Under the pieces are notes generated by a model. The model made no database searches. It was not told where the DNA came from and saw only the letters and a program-made list of their open reading frames with translations. A DNA stretch of 64,000 nucleotides from JAVJUS01 sp040220455 (lineage in GTDB: Bacteria; Pseudomonadota; Alphaproteobacteria; DSM-16000; Inquilinaceae), in assembly GCA_040220455.1 (NCBI GenBank), contig JAVJUS010000044.1, positions 1 through 64,000 on the forward strand, written 5' to 3'. Position numbers and translations under genes: made by a program. This document shows positions 27,703 through 36,081 of the stretch, piece by piece; the stretch's first letter is position 1, and each line of letters opens with the position of its first letter.

Positions 27703-28497
27703 TCAGACCAGGATCATGCCGCCGTCGATCATCACGCACTGCCCGGTCATGTAATCCGAGGCGGGCGACGCGAGGAAGGTCGTCGTACCGGTGATGTCGG
27801 CGGGCGTGGCCGGACGGCCGATCAGGATCGAGGACGAGAACTCCTCCATCGCCTGGCCCGGGCGCTCGCTGGCGCCGATCTCCATCAGGTCCTTGTCGAG
27901 CTGCTGCCAGAGCTCGGTGTTGACCACGCCCGGCGCGAAGCCGTTGACGGTGATCTTGTGCCCGGCGAGCGCGCGGGCCGCCGACTGGGTCAGCGACAAC
28001 ACGGCGAACTTCGACGCGCAGTACGGGGCGACGTTGTCGAAGCCCTGGCGGCTGGTGATCGAGCAGGTGTTGACGATCTTGCCGCCGCCGCCCTGGTCGA
28101 TCATCTGGCGGGCGGCCTCCTGGATGCCGATCAGCACGCCGAGGCCGTTGATCCGCATGACCCATTCCCAGTTTTCCTCGGTCACATCGAGGAAGTTCAT
28201 GGGCTTGTTGACGCCGGCGTTGTTGAACTTGACGTCCAGGCGACCGAAGGCTTCCACGGTCTTGGCGATCATCTCGCGGACCTGGGCGCGGTCGGTGACA
28301 TCGACGACGTGGCCCATCGCCTTGCCGCCCGCCCCGTTCGCCCGAGCGCCGGCGTGGTCGGCGACCTCGTGCACCTTGTCGGAGAGGTCGGCGAAGACGA
28401 CGTTCGCGCCCTCGGCGAGCAGGGCCTCGCCGATCGCCTGACCGATGCCCCGCGCGGCGCCCGTGACCACCACGGTGCGGTTCGACATCTGACCCAT
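27703..28497 (-). CDS. SDR family oxidoreductase inside the sugar ABC operon
   Basis: A 264-residue classical SDR: TGAARGIGQAIG cofactor loop, NNAGV, catalytic S-Y-K (CSITS; YCASKFA) and a C-terminal DYMTGQCVMIDGG. GGGAGG eight bases before the ATG at 28497 decides the start. Position between the binding protein and the permeases implies that it oxidises the imported sugar, alditol or a derivative. NAD versus NADP use is not certain, though the acidic residue after beta 2 (VFADLSDK) favours NAD. Confidence 0.93.
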   Translation of the reverse strand: MGQMSNRTVVVTGAARGIGQAIGEALLAEGANVVFADLSDKVHEVADHAGARANGAGGKAMGHVVDVTDRAQVREMIAKTVEAFGRLDVKFNNAGVNKPMNFLDVTEENWEWVMRINGLGVLIGIQEAARQMIDQGGGGKIVNTCSITSRQGFDNVAPYCASKFAVLSLTQSAARALAGHKITVNGFAPGVVNTELWQQLDKDLMEIGASERPGQAMEEFSSSILIGRPATPADITGTTTFLASPASDYMTGQCVMIDGGMILV

Positions 28498-28611
28498 TGT
28501 CGGGGCCTCCCGATTTTCGCTGTCAGGGTGTCCGGCATCGCCGGCCCGCCCGATCGCCCGGGCGGGCCGCGACACCGCTACGATTTGTCTGGGTGGTGCC
28601 GGACGCGCGGC

Positions 28612-29559
28612 TCAGAACACGGGCTTGTCGTAGTCTTCGTAGTTGTCGACCGTGATCTTCGGCGTGTCGAAGTAATTCAGGAACGGCACCTCTTCGCCGT
28701 TGACCACGGCGATGGCGGTGGCGAGCGCGTTGCGCGCGTCCTCGACCGGCGACTGGTAGACCGAGCCGTAGTACTCGCCGCGGGCCATGGCCTCGTAGCC
28801 GACCGCGAAGTTGGTCGCGCCGACGAAGCAGATCTCGTCCGCCCGGTCGGCTGCCTTGGCCGCGTTGAGCGCGCCGACGCCCATGTTGTCGTCGCCGGAG
28901 TAGACGCCGTCGATGGTCTCGTACTTGGTCAGGAAGTTCTCCATGACCCGCTGGGACTTCTCGCGGTTCCAGTCACCCGGCTGGGTCTCCATCAGCTCGA
29001 CGTCCGGGCAGACCTCGGGCAGGCGCTCCTCGAAGCCCTGAGCGCGCTCGATCGCGGTGGTGTAGCCCGGCTGGCCGGAGATCTGGACGATTTGCCCCTC
29101 GCCGCCCAGGCAGTCGCACATCATCTCGGCCGAATACCGGCCCTGGGTGATGTTGTCCGGCCCGGAGAAGGAGGCGATGAAGTCGAAGCCGGCCTCGCCG
29201 ATCTGCGAGTTGGTGACGACAACCGGAATGTCCTGCTGGTGTGCTTGGCGCACGACCGGCACGACGGCCTGACCGTTGGTCGGCCAGATGATGATCGCGT
29301 CGACCTGCTGCTGGATCAGGTCCTGCACCTGGGCGATCTGGCGGGCGACGTCGCCGCCGGCGTCGAGCACGACGGTCTCGACGTCGGGGTTGGCCTCGGC
29401 GGCCTCGACGAAGGCCTGCTCGTAGGTCGTCTGATAGCTGTCGACGCCGACATTGTTCTGGGTGATGCCGATCGTCATCTCCTGCGCCGAGGCGGCGGAG
29501 GCGACGAGGCCGGCCGCGAGCGCGAGCGCCCCGGCCGAGGTCAGGGTGCGCAGTTTCAT
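28612..29559 (-). CDS. Periplasmic sugar-binding protein of CUT2 ABC transporter
   Basis: A 315-residue periplasmic-binding protein of the type I (RbsB/XylF) fold, the first gene of the leftward operon. The signal peptide MKLRTLTSAGALALAAGL...ASA-QE is clear and GGAGGG precedes the ATG. Typical blocks are MTIGITQNNVG at the first strand, QDLIQQQVDAIIIWPTNGQA, VYSGDDNMGVGALNAAK and EICFVGATNF. It captures the sugar for the two permeases. The ligand is unknown. Confidence 0.95.
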   Translation of the reverse strand: MKLRTLTSAGALALAAGLVASAASAQEMTIGITQNNVGVDSYQTTYEQAFVEAAEANPDVETVVLDAGGDVARQIAQVQDLIQQQVDAIIIWPTNGQAVVPVVRQAHQQDIPVVVTNSQIGEAGFDFIASFSGPDNITQGRYSAEMMCDCLGGEGQIVQISGQPGYTTAIERAQGFEERLPEVCPDVELMETQPGDWNREKSQRVMENFLTKYETIDGVYSGDDNMGVGALNAAKAADRADEICFVGATNFAVGYEAMARGEYYGSVYQSPVEDARNALATAIAVVNGEEVPFLNYFDTPKITVDNYEDYDKPVF

Positions 29560-29920
29560 CGGTTTCCCTCCCGTTATGGACGTCCCGCTCACCCGATGAA
29601 CCGGCGGGGGACGGTGTCGATCGCGGTTGTTTCGCGTCCAAGGCTCAGACTGCCTGTGCTCGCCGGCCGCCGCCCGTGAAAAATCATCCATGCTGGACCG
29701 TTCGACATCGAGCGCGGTGGTGTTCGGGGCGAATTCGTCCGGATCGGCCGAGGTGCGACCCCTCGCGCTGCCGGGGCGACGGCTCCACCCGCTCCTTTCC
29801 GGCCTTCGTCGTCGAATTTTGTCCAGATCGGTCAAATTCGCCGTTCGGCCGGTGGCGAGCCTCCTCTAGTCTCCGAACGTGACGGAGGAACGAGGCCCAG
29901 AGAAGAGGCGCGAGACGCCC
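29560..29920. promoter_or_regulatory. Divergent promoter region of the carbohydrate locus
   Basis: 361 bp separate the leftward ABC operon from the rightward regulator gene. It has AT-rich pockets unusual for this genome (TGAAAAATCATCC near 29678 and the palindrome at 29814-29839), consistent with back-to-back promoters controlled by the adjacent regulator. No gene is seen inside. Confidence 0.6.
29814..29839. promoter_or_regulatory. Candidate operator palindrome
   Basis: GAATTTTGTCC (29814-29824) and GGTCAAATTC (29830-29839) form a near-perfect inverted repeat around AGATC, ~80 bp before the ATG of the winged-helix/SBP fusion gene. Size and symmetry suit a dimeric winged-helix repressor. 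Confidence 0.5.
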
Positions 29921-31753
29921 ATGACCGACCCGGCTCGGACCGCGACGTCCGATATCGCCCGGCCCGCGCTGCGGATGGTGCGCGGCCGCGGCAGCTCGGC
30001 CGGGCCCGAGGGGCCGTTCGAGAGCGAGAACCTGGTGAACGCTCGCGGTATCAGCAGCCCGGAAATGGCCCGCTTCCTCGATTTCGTCGAGCAGATGGAG
30101 ATCGAGACCGACTCGGCGCTCGGCATGCGCGGCGGCCTGCGCGAGATGCGACTGATGATCGCCCTGGTGCGCGATCACCTGGAGGGACGGCTGACCACGC
30201 CGTCGTCGCTGTCCGCCGCCTCGGGCCTCAGCCACGGCACGGCGACCCGCACCATCGCAGACATGATCGAACGCGGGCTGATCACGCGGCGACCGCGCAC
30301 GCGCACCGGCAAATCCTTCTCGCTGCACCCGTCGCCCGAACTGATGGGCCGGTGGCAGGAATACGCTCGCCGGGTCAAGGCGATCCTGGGCAGCGCGTTC
30401 GGAATCACGGCGCGGGGCTCGGACGCCTCGGACTACTTCTTCGGCGGCTCCTACATGGCCGCGCGGATCATCTCCCCGCCGGCGATCCGCGAGCGCAAGC
30501 TGGAACTGGCCGAGCCGCTTCGGGTGCTCGTGCACGCCGACCCGACCTTCATGGCGATGCACACGCTCAAGAAGCAGTTCGAGATGATCCTGGGCGTCGC
30601 CATCGACAGCCGGGCCCTGTCGATCGACCGGCTCCACGACGAGGCATTGGCCAACGGGGCGGCGGATTTCTCGCGCTACGACATCGTGGCATGCGACCTG
30701 CCCTGGTTCGGGGAGTTCGCCGGGAGCGGGATCCTGCGCCCGCTCGACGACCTGATGGCGGACAGCGACTTCAGTTTCTCCGACTTCCATCCCGACGCGG
30801 TGGCCTCGACGCGCCACGGCGGCCGGCCCTACGGCGTGCCGGTCCAGACGACGCCGGAACTGCTGGTCTATCGCACCGACCTGTTCGAAGAGGCGGGCAT
30901 CGCGCCGCCGCGCACGGCGGACGAGGTTCTCGACGCCGCGCGGCGGCTGAGCGCTCGGCATCCGGACCTGCGCGGCATCAGCTGGAACGGCGCGCGCGGC
31001 ACGCCGCTCGGCCACACCTTCCTGTTCGTCATGGGCGCGTTCGGCCAACCGGTGATCGATCTGCGCCGGCTCGCCGACGGCTACGACCCCCACGTCCAGT
31101 CGGGCGAGGAATGCCGCCCGATGCTGCACACCGACGCCGCGCGCCAGACGGCGGAATACCTGCGCGCGCTGCTCGACGTCTCGCCGCCCAACACGCTCAA
31201 CATGTCCTGGTTCGAGCGGGCGCGCACCTATGCCCGCGGCGAAGTGGCGATGTCCTACTGCTACACGCTGCTGGCGCCGCTGTTCGAGCTCGATCCCGGC
31301 TCGCCGGCCTGCGGGCGGTCGGGCTACCTGCCTCACCCGCACGGGCCGGAGGGCTGGCCCGTCGCGCCGCTGGGCGGCTACGCGCTCGGCATTCCGGCCA
31401 ATCTGGATCCGGACCGGGTGCCGGCGGTCTGGGACGCGCTCGAGGTGCTGACCTCGTCGAGCGCGGCGAAGCTCTATATCGAGAACGGCAGCCTGGTCAG
31501 CCCGCGATTCAGCGTCAGCGCGGATCCGGAGATCTTCAACCGCGCCGCGCTCGTGCCCCAGGTGGACGAGATGGCGCGCTCGGGCCTGCTGCGAATCTGG
31601 CCGCGCCCGCCGATCCCCGAGATCACGCGCATCATCGGCATCGTCGGCGAGGAGATTCACGCCATGCTGGCCGGCTCGGCGACGATCGAGGGGGCGCTGA
31701 GCGCCGCCCAGAACCGCATCGACGCGCTGATGCGCGCCAACGGCCGCTACTGA
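29921..31753 (+). CDS. Winged-helix / solute-binding-domain fusion, probable sugar-responsive regulator
   Basis: A 610-residue protein without a signal peptide or membrane helix. Residues ~70-140 form a MarR/IclR-like winged helix (LTTPSSLSAASGLSHGTATR as HTH, then ERGLITRRPRTRTGKSFSLH as wing). From ~190 to the end it is an extracellular solute-binding family 1 fold of the type used by sugar ABC importers (VLVHADPTFMAMHTLKKQFE, YDIVACDLPWFGEFAGSG, YGVPVQTTPELLVYRTDLFE, GGYALGIPANL). A cytosolic SBP domain joined to a DNA-binding domain implies a one-component sensor that binds its ligand inside the cell. It is divergent from the CUT2 operon and followed by an M24 enzyme and a KduD-like SDR. 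ATG 29921 was chosen over GTG 29879. Confidence 0.85.
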   Translation: MTDPARTATSDIARPALRMVRGRGSSAGPEGPFESENLVNARGISSPEMARFLDFVEQMEIETDSALGMRGGLREMRLMIALVRDHLEGRLTTPSSLSAASGLSHGTATRTIADMIERGLITRRPRTRTGKSFSLHPSPELMGRWQEYARRVKAILGSAFGITARGSDASDYFFGGSYMAARIISPPAIRERKLELAEPLRVLVHADPTFMAMHTLKKQFEMILGVAIDSRALSIDRLHDEALANGAADFSRYDIVACDLPWFGEFAGSGILRPLDDLMADSDFSFSDFHPDAVASTRHGGRPYGVPVQTTPELLVYRTDLFEEAGIAPPRTADEVLDAARRLSARHPDLRGISWNGARGTPLGHTFLFVMGAFGQPVIDLRRLADGYDPHVQSGEECRPMLHTDAARQTAEYLRALLDVSPPNTLNMSWFERARTYARGEVAMSYCYTLLAPLFELDPGSPACGRSGYLPHPHGPEGWPVAPLGGYALGIPANLDPDRVPAVWDALEVLTSSSAAKLYIENGSLVSPRFSVSADPEIFNRAALVPQVDEMARSGLLRIWPRPPIPEITRIIGIVGEEIHAMLAGSATIEGALSAAQNRIDALMRANGRY

Positions 31754-31843
31754 CCCGGCCGGCCCGGCGAATCAAGCCCGCGCCGGGCCGGCCCACCGAT
31801 CCGCGAACCCGCGCGAATCCCGCGAACCGAGGAGGACGGCGCC

Positions 31844-33145
31844 ATGCCGAGCACCCTGATGGAGCCCCGCCGCGTCACCGAAGCCGATCTGGAAACCCGG
31901 CTCGACTGGACGCGCGCCACGCCTGCGCCCGGCCACACGGCCGTGGATTTCGAATCGCGGATCGACTTCCGCCGCCTGCACCGCTACCGCCTGGCCCGGG
32001 CGCGCCAGGCGCTCGCCAATTCCGAGTGCGGGGCGCTGCTGCTGTTCGACACCAACAACGTTCGCTACGTCACCGGCACCAAGATCGGCGAGTGGGAGCG
32101 CGACAAGCTCTGCCGCTTCGCGCTGCTGGCAGGCAACGAGGAGCCGATCCTGTGGGACTTCGGCTCGGCCGCCGTGCATCATCGGATGTATTGCGACTGG
32201 CTGGAGCCGGACAACTGCCGTGCCGGGATGCTCGGCATGCGCGGCACCGTGCCGCCGGCCGCCGGGCTGATGCAGATGCACGCGCAGGAGATCGCCGACC
32301 TGATCAAGCAGGCCGGTGTCGGCGGCACGCCGATCGGCATCGACCTGGTCGAGCCGGGCATGTGGCTGGAACTCCAGAAGGCCGGGCTGAACCTGGTCGA
32401 CGGCCAGCAGGTCATGCTCGACGCGCGCGAGATCAAGAACATCGACGAGGTGACGCTGCTCAACCAAGCCGCGGCCATGGTCGACGGCGTCTACCACATG
32501 ATCCACGAGGAGCTGAAACCGGGCGTGCGCGAGAACGACATCGTCGCCCGCGCCAACAAGATGCTCTACGAGATGGGCTCCGACGACGTCGAGGCGATCA
32601 ACGCGATCTCCGGCGAACGCTGCAACCCGCACCCGCACAACTTCACCGACCGGCTGCTGCGCCCGGGCGACCAGGCCTTCTTCGACATCCTGCAGTCCTA
32701 CATGGGCTACCGGACCTGCTACTACCGGACCTTCAACGTGGGCCGGGCCGACCAGGGCCAGCGCGACGCCTACAAGAAGTGCCGCGAATGGCTCGACGTG
32801 GCGATCGACGCGGTCAAGCCGGGCGTGACGACCGACAAGATCGCCGCGCTGTGGCCCCGGGCGGAGGATTTCGGCTTCCCGAACGAGATGGCGGCCTTCG
32901 GCCTGCAGTTCGGACACGGCCTCGGCCTGGCGCTCCACGAGCGCCCGATCATCAGCCGGCTCGTCTCCTTCGATCATCCCATGGAGATCAAGGAGGGCAT
33001 GGTCTTCGCGCTGGAGACCTACTGCCCGGCCAAGGATGGCTACTCCGCCGCTCGGATCGAGGAGGAGGTCGTGGTCACTGACAAGGGCTGCCGCGTGATC
33101 ACCCTCTTCCCGTCGGAGGAACTGCCGATCGCCAACCGGTATTGA
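31844..33145 (+). CDS. M24 family metallopeptidase / creatinase-like hydrolase
   Basis: A 433-residue 'pita-bread' enzyme. The N-terminal creatinase domain (~45-200) includes LLLFDTNNVRYVTGTKI. The C-terminal M24 catalytic domain includes the FGHGLGLALHE block and ends with VFALETY and RIEEEVVVT. Several dinuclear metal ligands of aminopeptidase P appear replaced (for example CNPHPHNF and FDILQSYMGYRTCYYRTFN where D...D is expected), which suggests a metal-independent creatinase-type C-N hydrolase rather than a peptidase. GAGGAGG precedes the ATG. It follows the regulator by 90 bp and is probably co-transcribed. Confidence 0.88.
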   Translation: MPSTLMEPRRVTEADLETRLDWTRATPAPGHTAVDFESRIDFRRLHRYRLARARQALANSECGALLLFDTNNVRYVTGTKIGEWERDKLCRFALLAGNEEPILWDFGSAAVHHRMYCDWLEPDNCRAGMLGMRGTVPPAAGLMQMHAQEIADLIKQAGVGGTPIGIDLVEPGMWLELQKAGLNLVDGQQVMLDAREIKNIDEVTLLNQAAAMVDGVYHMIHEELKPGVRENDIVARANKMLYEMGSDDVEAINAISGERCNPHPHNFTDRLLRPGDQAFFDILQSYMGYRTCYYRTFNVGRADQGQRDAYKKCREWLDVAIDAVKPGVTTDKIAALWPRAEDFGFPNEMAAFGLQFGHGLGLALHERPIISRLVSFDHPMEIKEGMVFALETYCPAKDGYSAARIEEEVVVTDKGCRVITLFPSEELPIANRY

Positions 33146-33157
33146 GGGCCCGGCATT

Positions 33158-33301
33158 CAGGATGGGGCTTCGGGATCGCTTGCGCTCTCGAGATCCCGCG
33201 CCGTCATCCTGGGTGCGCATAGGTCGCCCACGGCCGCCAGGCCGTGCGCGACGGCGCTGACGGGGCCGTTGCGCAGCGCCTTCCGCGCTGGGCAACCTAC
33301 C
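33158..33301 (+). repeat. Intergenic hairpin repeat, copy A (composite)
   Basis: The core 33215-33301 matches, with a few indels, the reverse complement of 43838-43920. It folds as two adjacent hairpins: CCCACGGCCG...AGGCCGTGCG and GTTGCGCAGCGC...GCGCTGGGCAAC. It is preceded by another long imperfect hairpin, 33158-33211 (CAGGATG...CATCCTG with inner CGGGATC/GATCCCG). It lies 3' of the M24 gene in the same direction. Read as protein in one frame it yields the spurious peptide VAHGLAAVGDL. Confidence 0.8.
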
Positions 33302-33361
33302 GATGCGGGTGATCTCCCGGGTGACGACGGGAATACCCGGGGTGCAATGGGAAGGCGCATC

Positions 33362-34150
33362 ATGACCGAAGAGACCCACGGCATCGGCCCTGACGCCTTC
33401 TCGCTCGCCGGGCGGCGGGCGCTGGTCACGGGCGGTGCGGCCGGGATCGGGGCGTCGGTGGCCGTGGCGCTCGCGCGCTGCGGCGCCGATGTCGCCGTCA
33501 CCCGGCACAGCCGGCCGGCCGACGCCGTCGTCGCGGCCATCGGGGCGGCCGGCCGGCGGGCGGCCGTGCTCGACGCGGACATGGCGGGCCTCGACCCCGA
33601 GGGCGCCGGCCGCCTGGTCGCGGAGACCGAGGCCGCGCTCGGCGGGATCGACATCCTGGTCAACAATGCCGGGATCATCCATCGCGACGCGGCGGAGGAC
33701 TTCGACCACGCGGCCTGGCGGCAGGTCCTCGACGTCAATCTGGACGCGGCCTGGCTCCTGTCGCAAGCCGCCGGGCGACGGATGCTCGCCGCCGGCGGCG
33801 GAAGCATCGTCAACATCGCCTCGGTTCTGTCCTTCCAGGGCGGCGTCCGGGTGCCGGCCTATGCCGCGGCGAAGCACGCGCTGGCCGGGCTGACCAAGGC
33901 GCTGGCCAACGAATGGGCCGGGCGCGGTGTCGCGGTCAACGCGATCGCGCCCGGCTACACCGCGACGGAGAACACCGCGGCCCTGCGCGCCGACCCGGAA
34001 CGCAGCCGCGACCTCCTCGCCCGCATCCCCGCCGGTCGCTGGGCCGAGCCCGACGACATCGCCGGCGCGGCGGTGTTCCTGGCGAGCCCGGCGGCGTCCT
34101 ATGTCCACGGCCATGTCCTGGCCGTCGACGGCGGCTGGCTCGCGCGGTAG
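33362..34150 (+). CDS. SDR oxidoreductase, KduD-like
   Basis: A 262-residue classical SDR: TGGAAGIGASVA cofactor loop, NNAGIIHRDAAEDFDHAAWR and DVNLDAAWLLSQAAG, which resemble 2-deoxy-D-gluconate/2-dehydro-3-deoxy-gluconate dehydrogenases (KduD). The catalytic YAAAKHALAGLTKAL follows. GGAAGG six bases before ATG 33362 supports the start over ATG 33347. It is the third gene rightward of the carbohydrate regulator and probably works on the sugar or uronate pathway fed by the CUT2 importer; the repeat element in the 216-bp gap could attenuate read-through into it. Confidence 0.9.
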   Translation: MTEETHGIGPDAFSLAGRRALVTGGAAGIGASVAVALARCGADVAVTRHSRPADAVVAAIGAAGRRAAVLDADMAGLDPEGAGRLVAETEAALGGIDILVNNAGIIHRDAAEDFDHAAWRQVLDVNLDAAWLLSQAAGRRMLAAGGGSIVNIASVLSFQGGVRVPAYAAAKHALAGLTKALANEWAGRGVAVNAIAPGYTATENTAALRADPERSRDLLARIPAGRWAEPDDIAGAAVFLASPAASYVHGHVLAVDGGWLAR

Positions 34151-34227
34151 GGCGCCGGGTGCGTCCGTTTCGGGGATTCGTCGACCGGCGCTGACGGTCG
34201 CGCACGGTTTCGGCTATCCTCCGGCCC

Positions 34228-34902
34228 ATGATTCGGGTCATGAACACTCCGGCTCTCGCCATGGCCGCGAGCGCCGTCCTCGCCGCGCTTGCCTTTTCCT
34301 CCGCGCCCGCCGGCGCCCACCCCCATGCCTGGGTCGACCAGGAGACCGCGGCCGTCTTCGGCGCCGACGGGCGGATCGAGCGGGTGCGGGTCTCCTGGCA
34401 CTTCGACGAGGCCTACACCGCGTTCATCGTCCAGGACACGGATGCCGACGGCGACGGAGCCGCCGACTCGGACGCCCTGGCGAGGATGGCCGAGGAGACG
34501 CTCCAGCGCCTCGCCGAGTTCGGCTATTTCGCCGAGGCCTGGGCCGACGAGGCGGAGATCGGCTGGTCGTCGGCGATCGATCCGGCGGCGGCGGTGACCG
34601 AGGACCGGCTGCGGCTCGACTTCACCCTCGTCCTGGCGCGGCCCGTCGATCCGGTGGCGGAATCCTTCGTCTACGCCGTCTTCGACCCGACCTACTGGAT
34701 CGAGATGCGCCATCCCGACGCCGCGGCGGCGACGGTCGAGAACGCACCCGAGGGGGCCGGCTGCGAAACCCGTCTCGACGTGCCCGACCCGGACGAGGAA
34801 TGGGTGGCGCTCGCCTCCCTGCTCGACAGCACGCAGACGGCCGGCGACGACCTGGGCATCCACTTCGCCGACAGGGTGGCGGTGACATGCGACGCGTCGT
34901 GA
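34228..34902 (+). CDS. DUF1007 periplasmic protein, metal-uptake associated
   Basis: A 224-residue exported protein: signal peptide (ALAMAASAVLAALAFSSAPA GA, split here) followed by HPHAWVDQ, the hallmark N-terminus of DUF1007 with its exposed His residues. DUF1007 proteins are encoded next to NicO/RcnA-type permeases and are thought to hand Ni, Co or Zn to them in the periplasm. Its end overlaps the permease start by 16 bases, so the pair is translationally coupled. ATG 34240 is an alternative start. Confidence 0.92.
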   Translation: MIRVMNTPALAMAASAVLAALAFSSAPAGAHPHAWVDQETAAVFGADGRIERVRVSWHFDEAYTAFIVQDTDADGDGAADSDALARMAEETLQRLAEFGYFAEAWADEAEIGWSSAIDPAAAVTEDRLRLDFTLVLARPVDPVAESFVYAVFDPTYWIEMRHPDAAAATVENAPEGAGCETRLDVPDPDEEWVALASLLDSTQTAGDDLGIHFADRVAVTCDAS

Positions 34903-35921
34903 TCCGAGGGACGGGCGTCGCGGGGAGTCTCGGCCTCCTCCTGGCGCTGGCCGGGGCCGCGGCGGCGGCGGGGTCTGCGAGTCCCCTCGCCGCGCCCACC
35001 GTGGACGGGCCGTCGGGCACCGCCGGCCTGATCGCCTGGCTCTCCGAGCGCCAGCAGGTCTTCCAGCAGACCGTGGTCGACGCGTTGAAGGAACTCCGGG
35101 CGGGTGCCGCGCCCAGGGCCTTCGCGGTGCTGGTCGGCGCCGGCTTCCTCTACGGCGTCGTCCACGCCGCCGGGCCCGGCCACGGCAAGGCGATCGTGTC
35201 GAGCTACCTGCTGACCCATCCGGCCGACCGGCGGCGGGCGCTGGTCATCGCCGCGGCGGCGGCGCTGCTCCAGGGCCTCGTGGCGATCGCGCTGGTCGGC
35301 GGCATGATCGGGCTCCTCGATCTGGCCGCGCGGCAGACACGGGACGCCGCGCGCTGGGTCGAGATCGCGAGCTTCGGCCTCGTCGCGGCGGTGGGCCTGG
35401 CCCTGCTCGCCCGAGCGATCGTCCGCGCGAGCGCGCGCCTGGGTTGGTGGAGCTCTGCCAGCAACGCGCGCGGTGCGCACCCTCACGCACACCGCCACGG
35501 CCACATCCACATCCACATCCATCAGCCCGATGACGAACACGCCTGCTGCGGCCCGGACCCGGCGGCCGTGGCCGACGCGCGGGGGCCGATCGCGGTCGCG
35601 GGGCTGGTCCTGGCCTGCGGGCTCCGGCCGTGCACGGGGGCGATCCTCGTGCTCGTGCTGGCCTTCGCCATGGACCTGGCGGCCGCCGGCATCGCCTCGG
35701 TGCTCGCCATGTCCGTCGGCACCGGGCTGACCGTCGCGGCCGTTGCCCTGGGGTCCCGGGCGGTGCGGTCGGGGGCCGTGACACTGAGCGGCCGGCTCGG
35801 CCTCGGGCCCGCCGCGGCCTGGACCGGCATCGCGGCGACGGCGGTGGGCGGGCTCCTGGTGACCCTCACCGGCGCGCTCCTGCTCGCCGCCGCCTTCCAG
35901 CCGCGCCATCCGCTGTTGTAG
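34887..35921 (+). CDS. NicO-family nickel/cobalt/zinc permease
   Basis: A 344-residue inner-membrane transporter of the NicO/RcnA family. An N-terminal signal-like helix is followed by a helix with the family motif HAAGPGHGKAIVSSYLL, then further helices including LACGLRPCTGAILVLVLAFA. Between them a cytosolic or periplasmic loop is strikingly His-rich (HPHAHRHGHIHIHIHQ, ending EHACC), a likely metal-chelating sensor or buffer. The direction of transport (uptake versus efflux) is not determined by sequence; pairing with DUF1007 favours uptake. Confidence 0.92.
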   Translation: MRRVVIRGTGVAGSLGLLLALAGAAAAAGSASPLAAPTVDGPSGTAGLIAWLSERQQVFQQTVVDALKELRAGAAPRAFAVLVGAGFLYGVVHAAGPGHGKAIVSSYLLTHPADRRRALVIAAAAALLQGLVAIALVGGMIGLLDLAARQTRDAARWVEIASFGLVAAVGLALLARAIVRASARLGWWSSASNARGAHPHAHRHGHIHIHIHQPDDEHACCGPDPAAVADARGPIAVAGLVLACGLRPCTGAILVLVLAFAMDLAAAGIASVLAMSVGTGLTVAAVALGSRAVRSGAVTLSGRLGLGPAAAWTGIAATAVGGLLVTLTGALLLAAAFQPRHPLL

Positions 35922-36081
35922 CGCCCGGGGCGCGGCAGCAGCCGGATGGCCGATTTCCGGCGCTCGGGTAGCTTGGTATGATCCCGGCTCGCGAGTCCGG
36001 CTCGGTCCGGGCGCGCCGGCCGGACCGGGCCACTGCGCGGCGGGTTCCGGACAACGGGACAGAGGAATGGGGAGAACGGGG

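Noticed and set aside
25673..27754. A 693-codon plus-strand frame over the two permease genes
   Set aside because: Asp/Arg/His repeats with no domain; antisense to clear RbsC-type permeases.
30352..33081. A 909-codon plus-strand frame spanning the fusion regulator and M24 gene
   Set aside because: It crosses two real genes in another frame and is an Arg/Pro/Ala shadow.
34178..34225. A third copy of the hairpin repeat before the DUF1007 gene (GACGGTCGCGCACGG)
   Set aside because: Only ~15 bases resemble the repeat and neither hairpin is formed.
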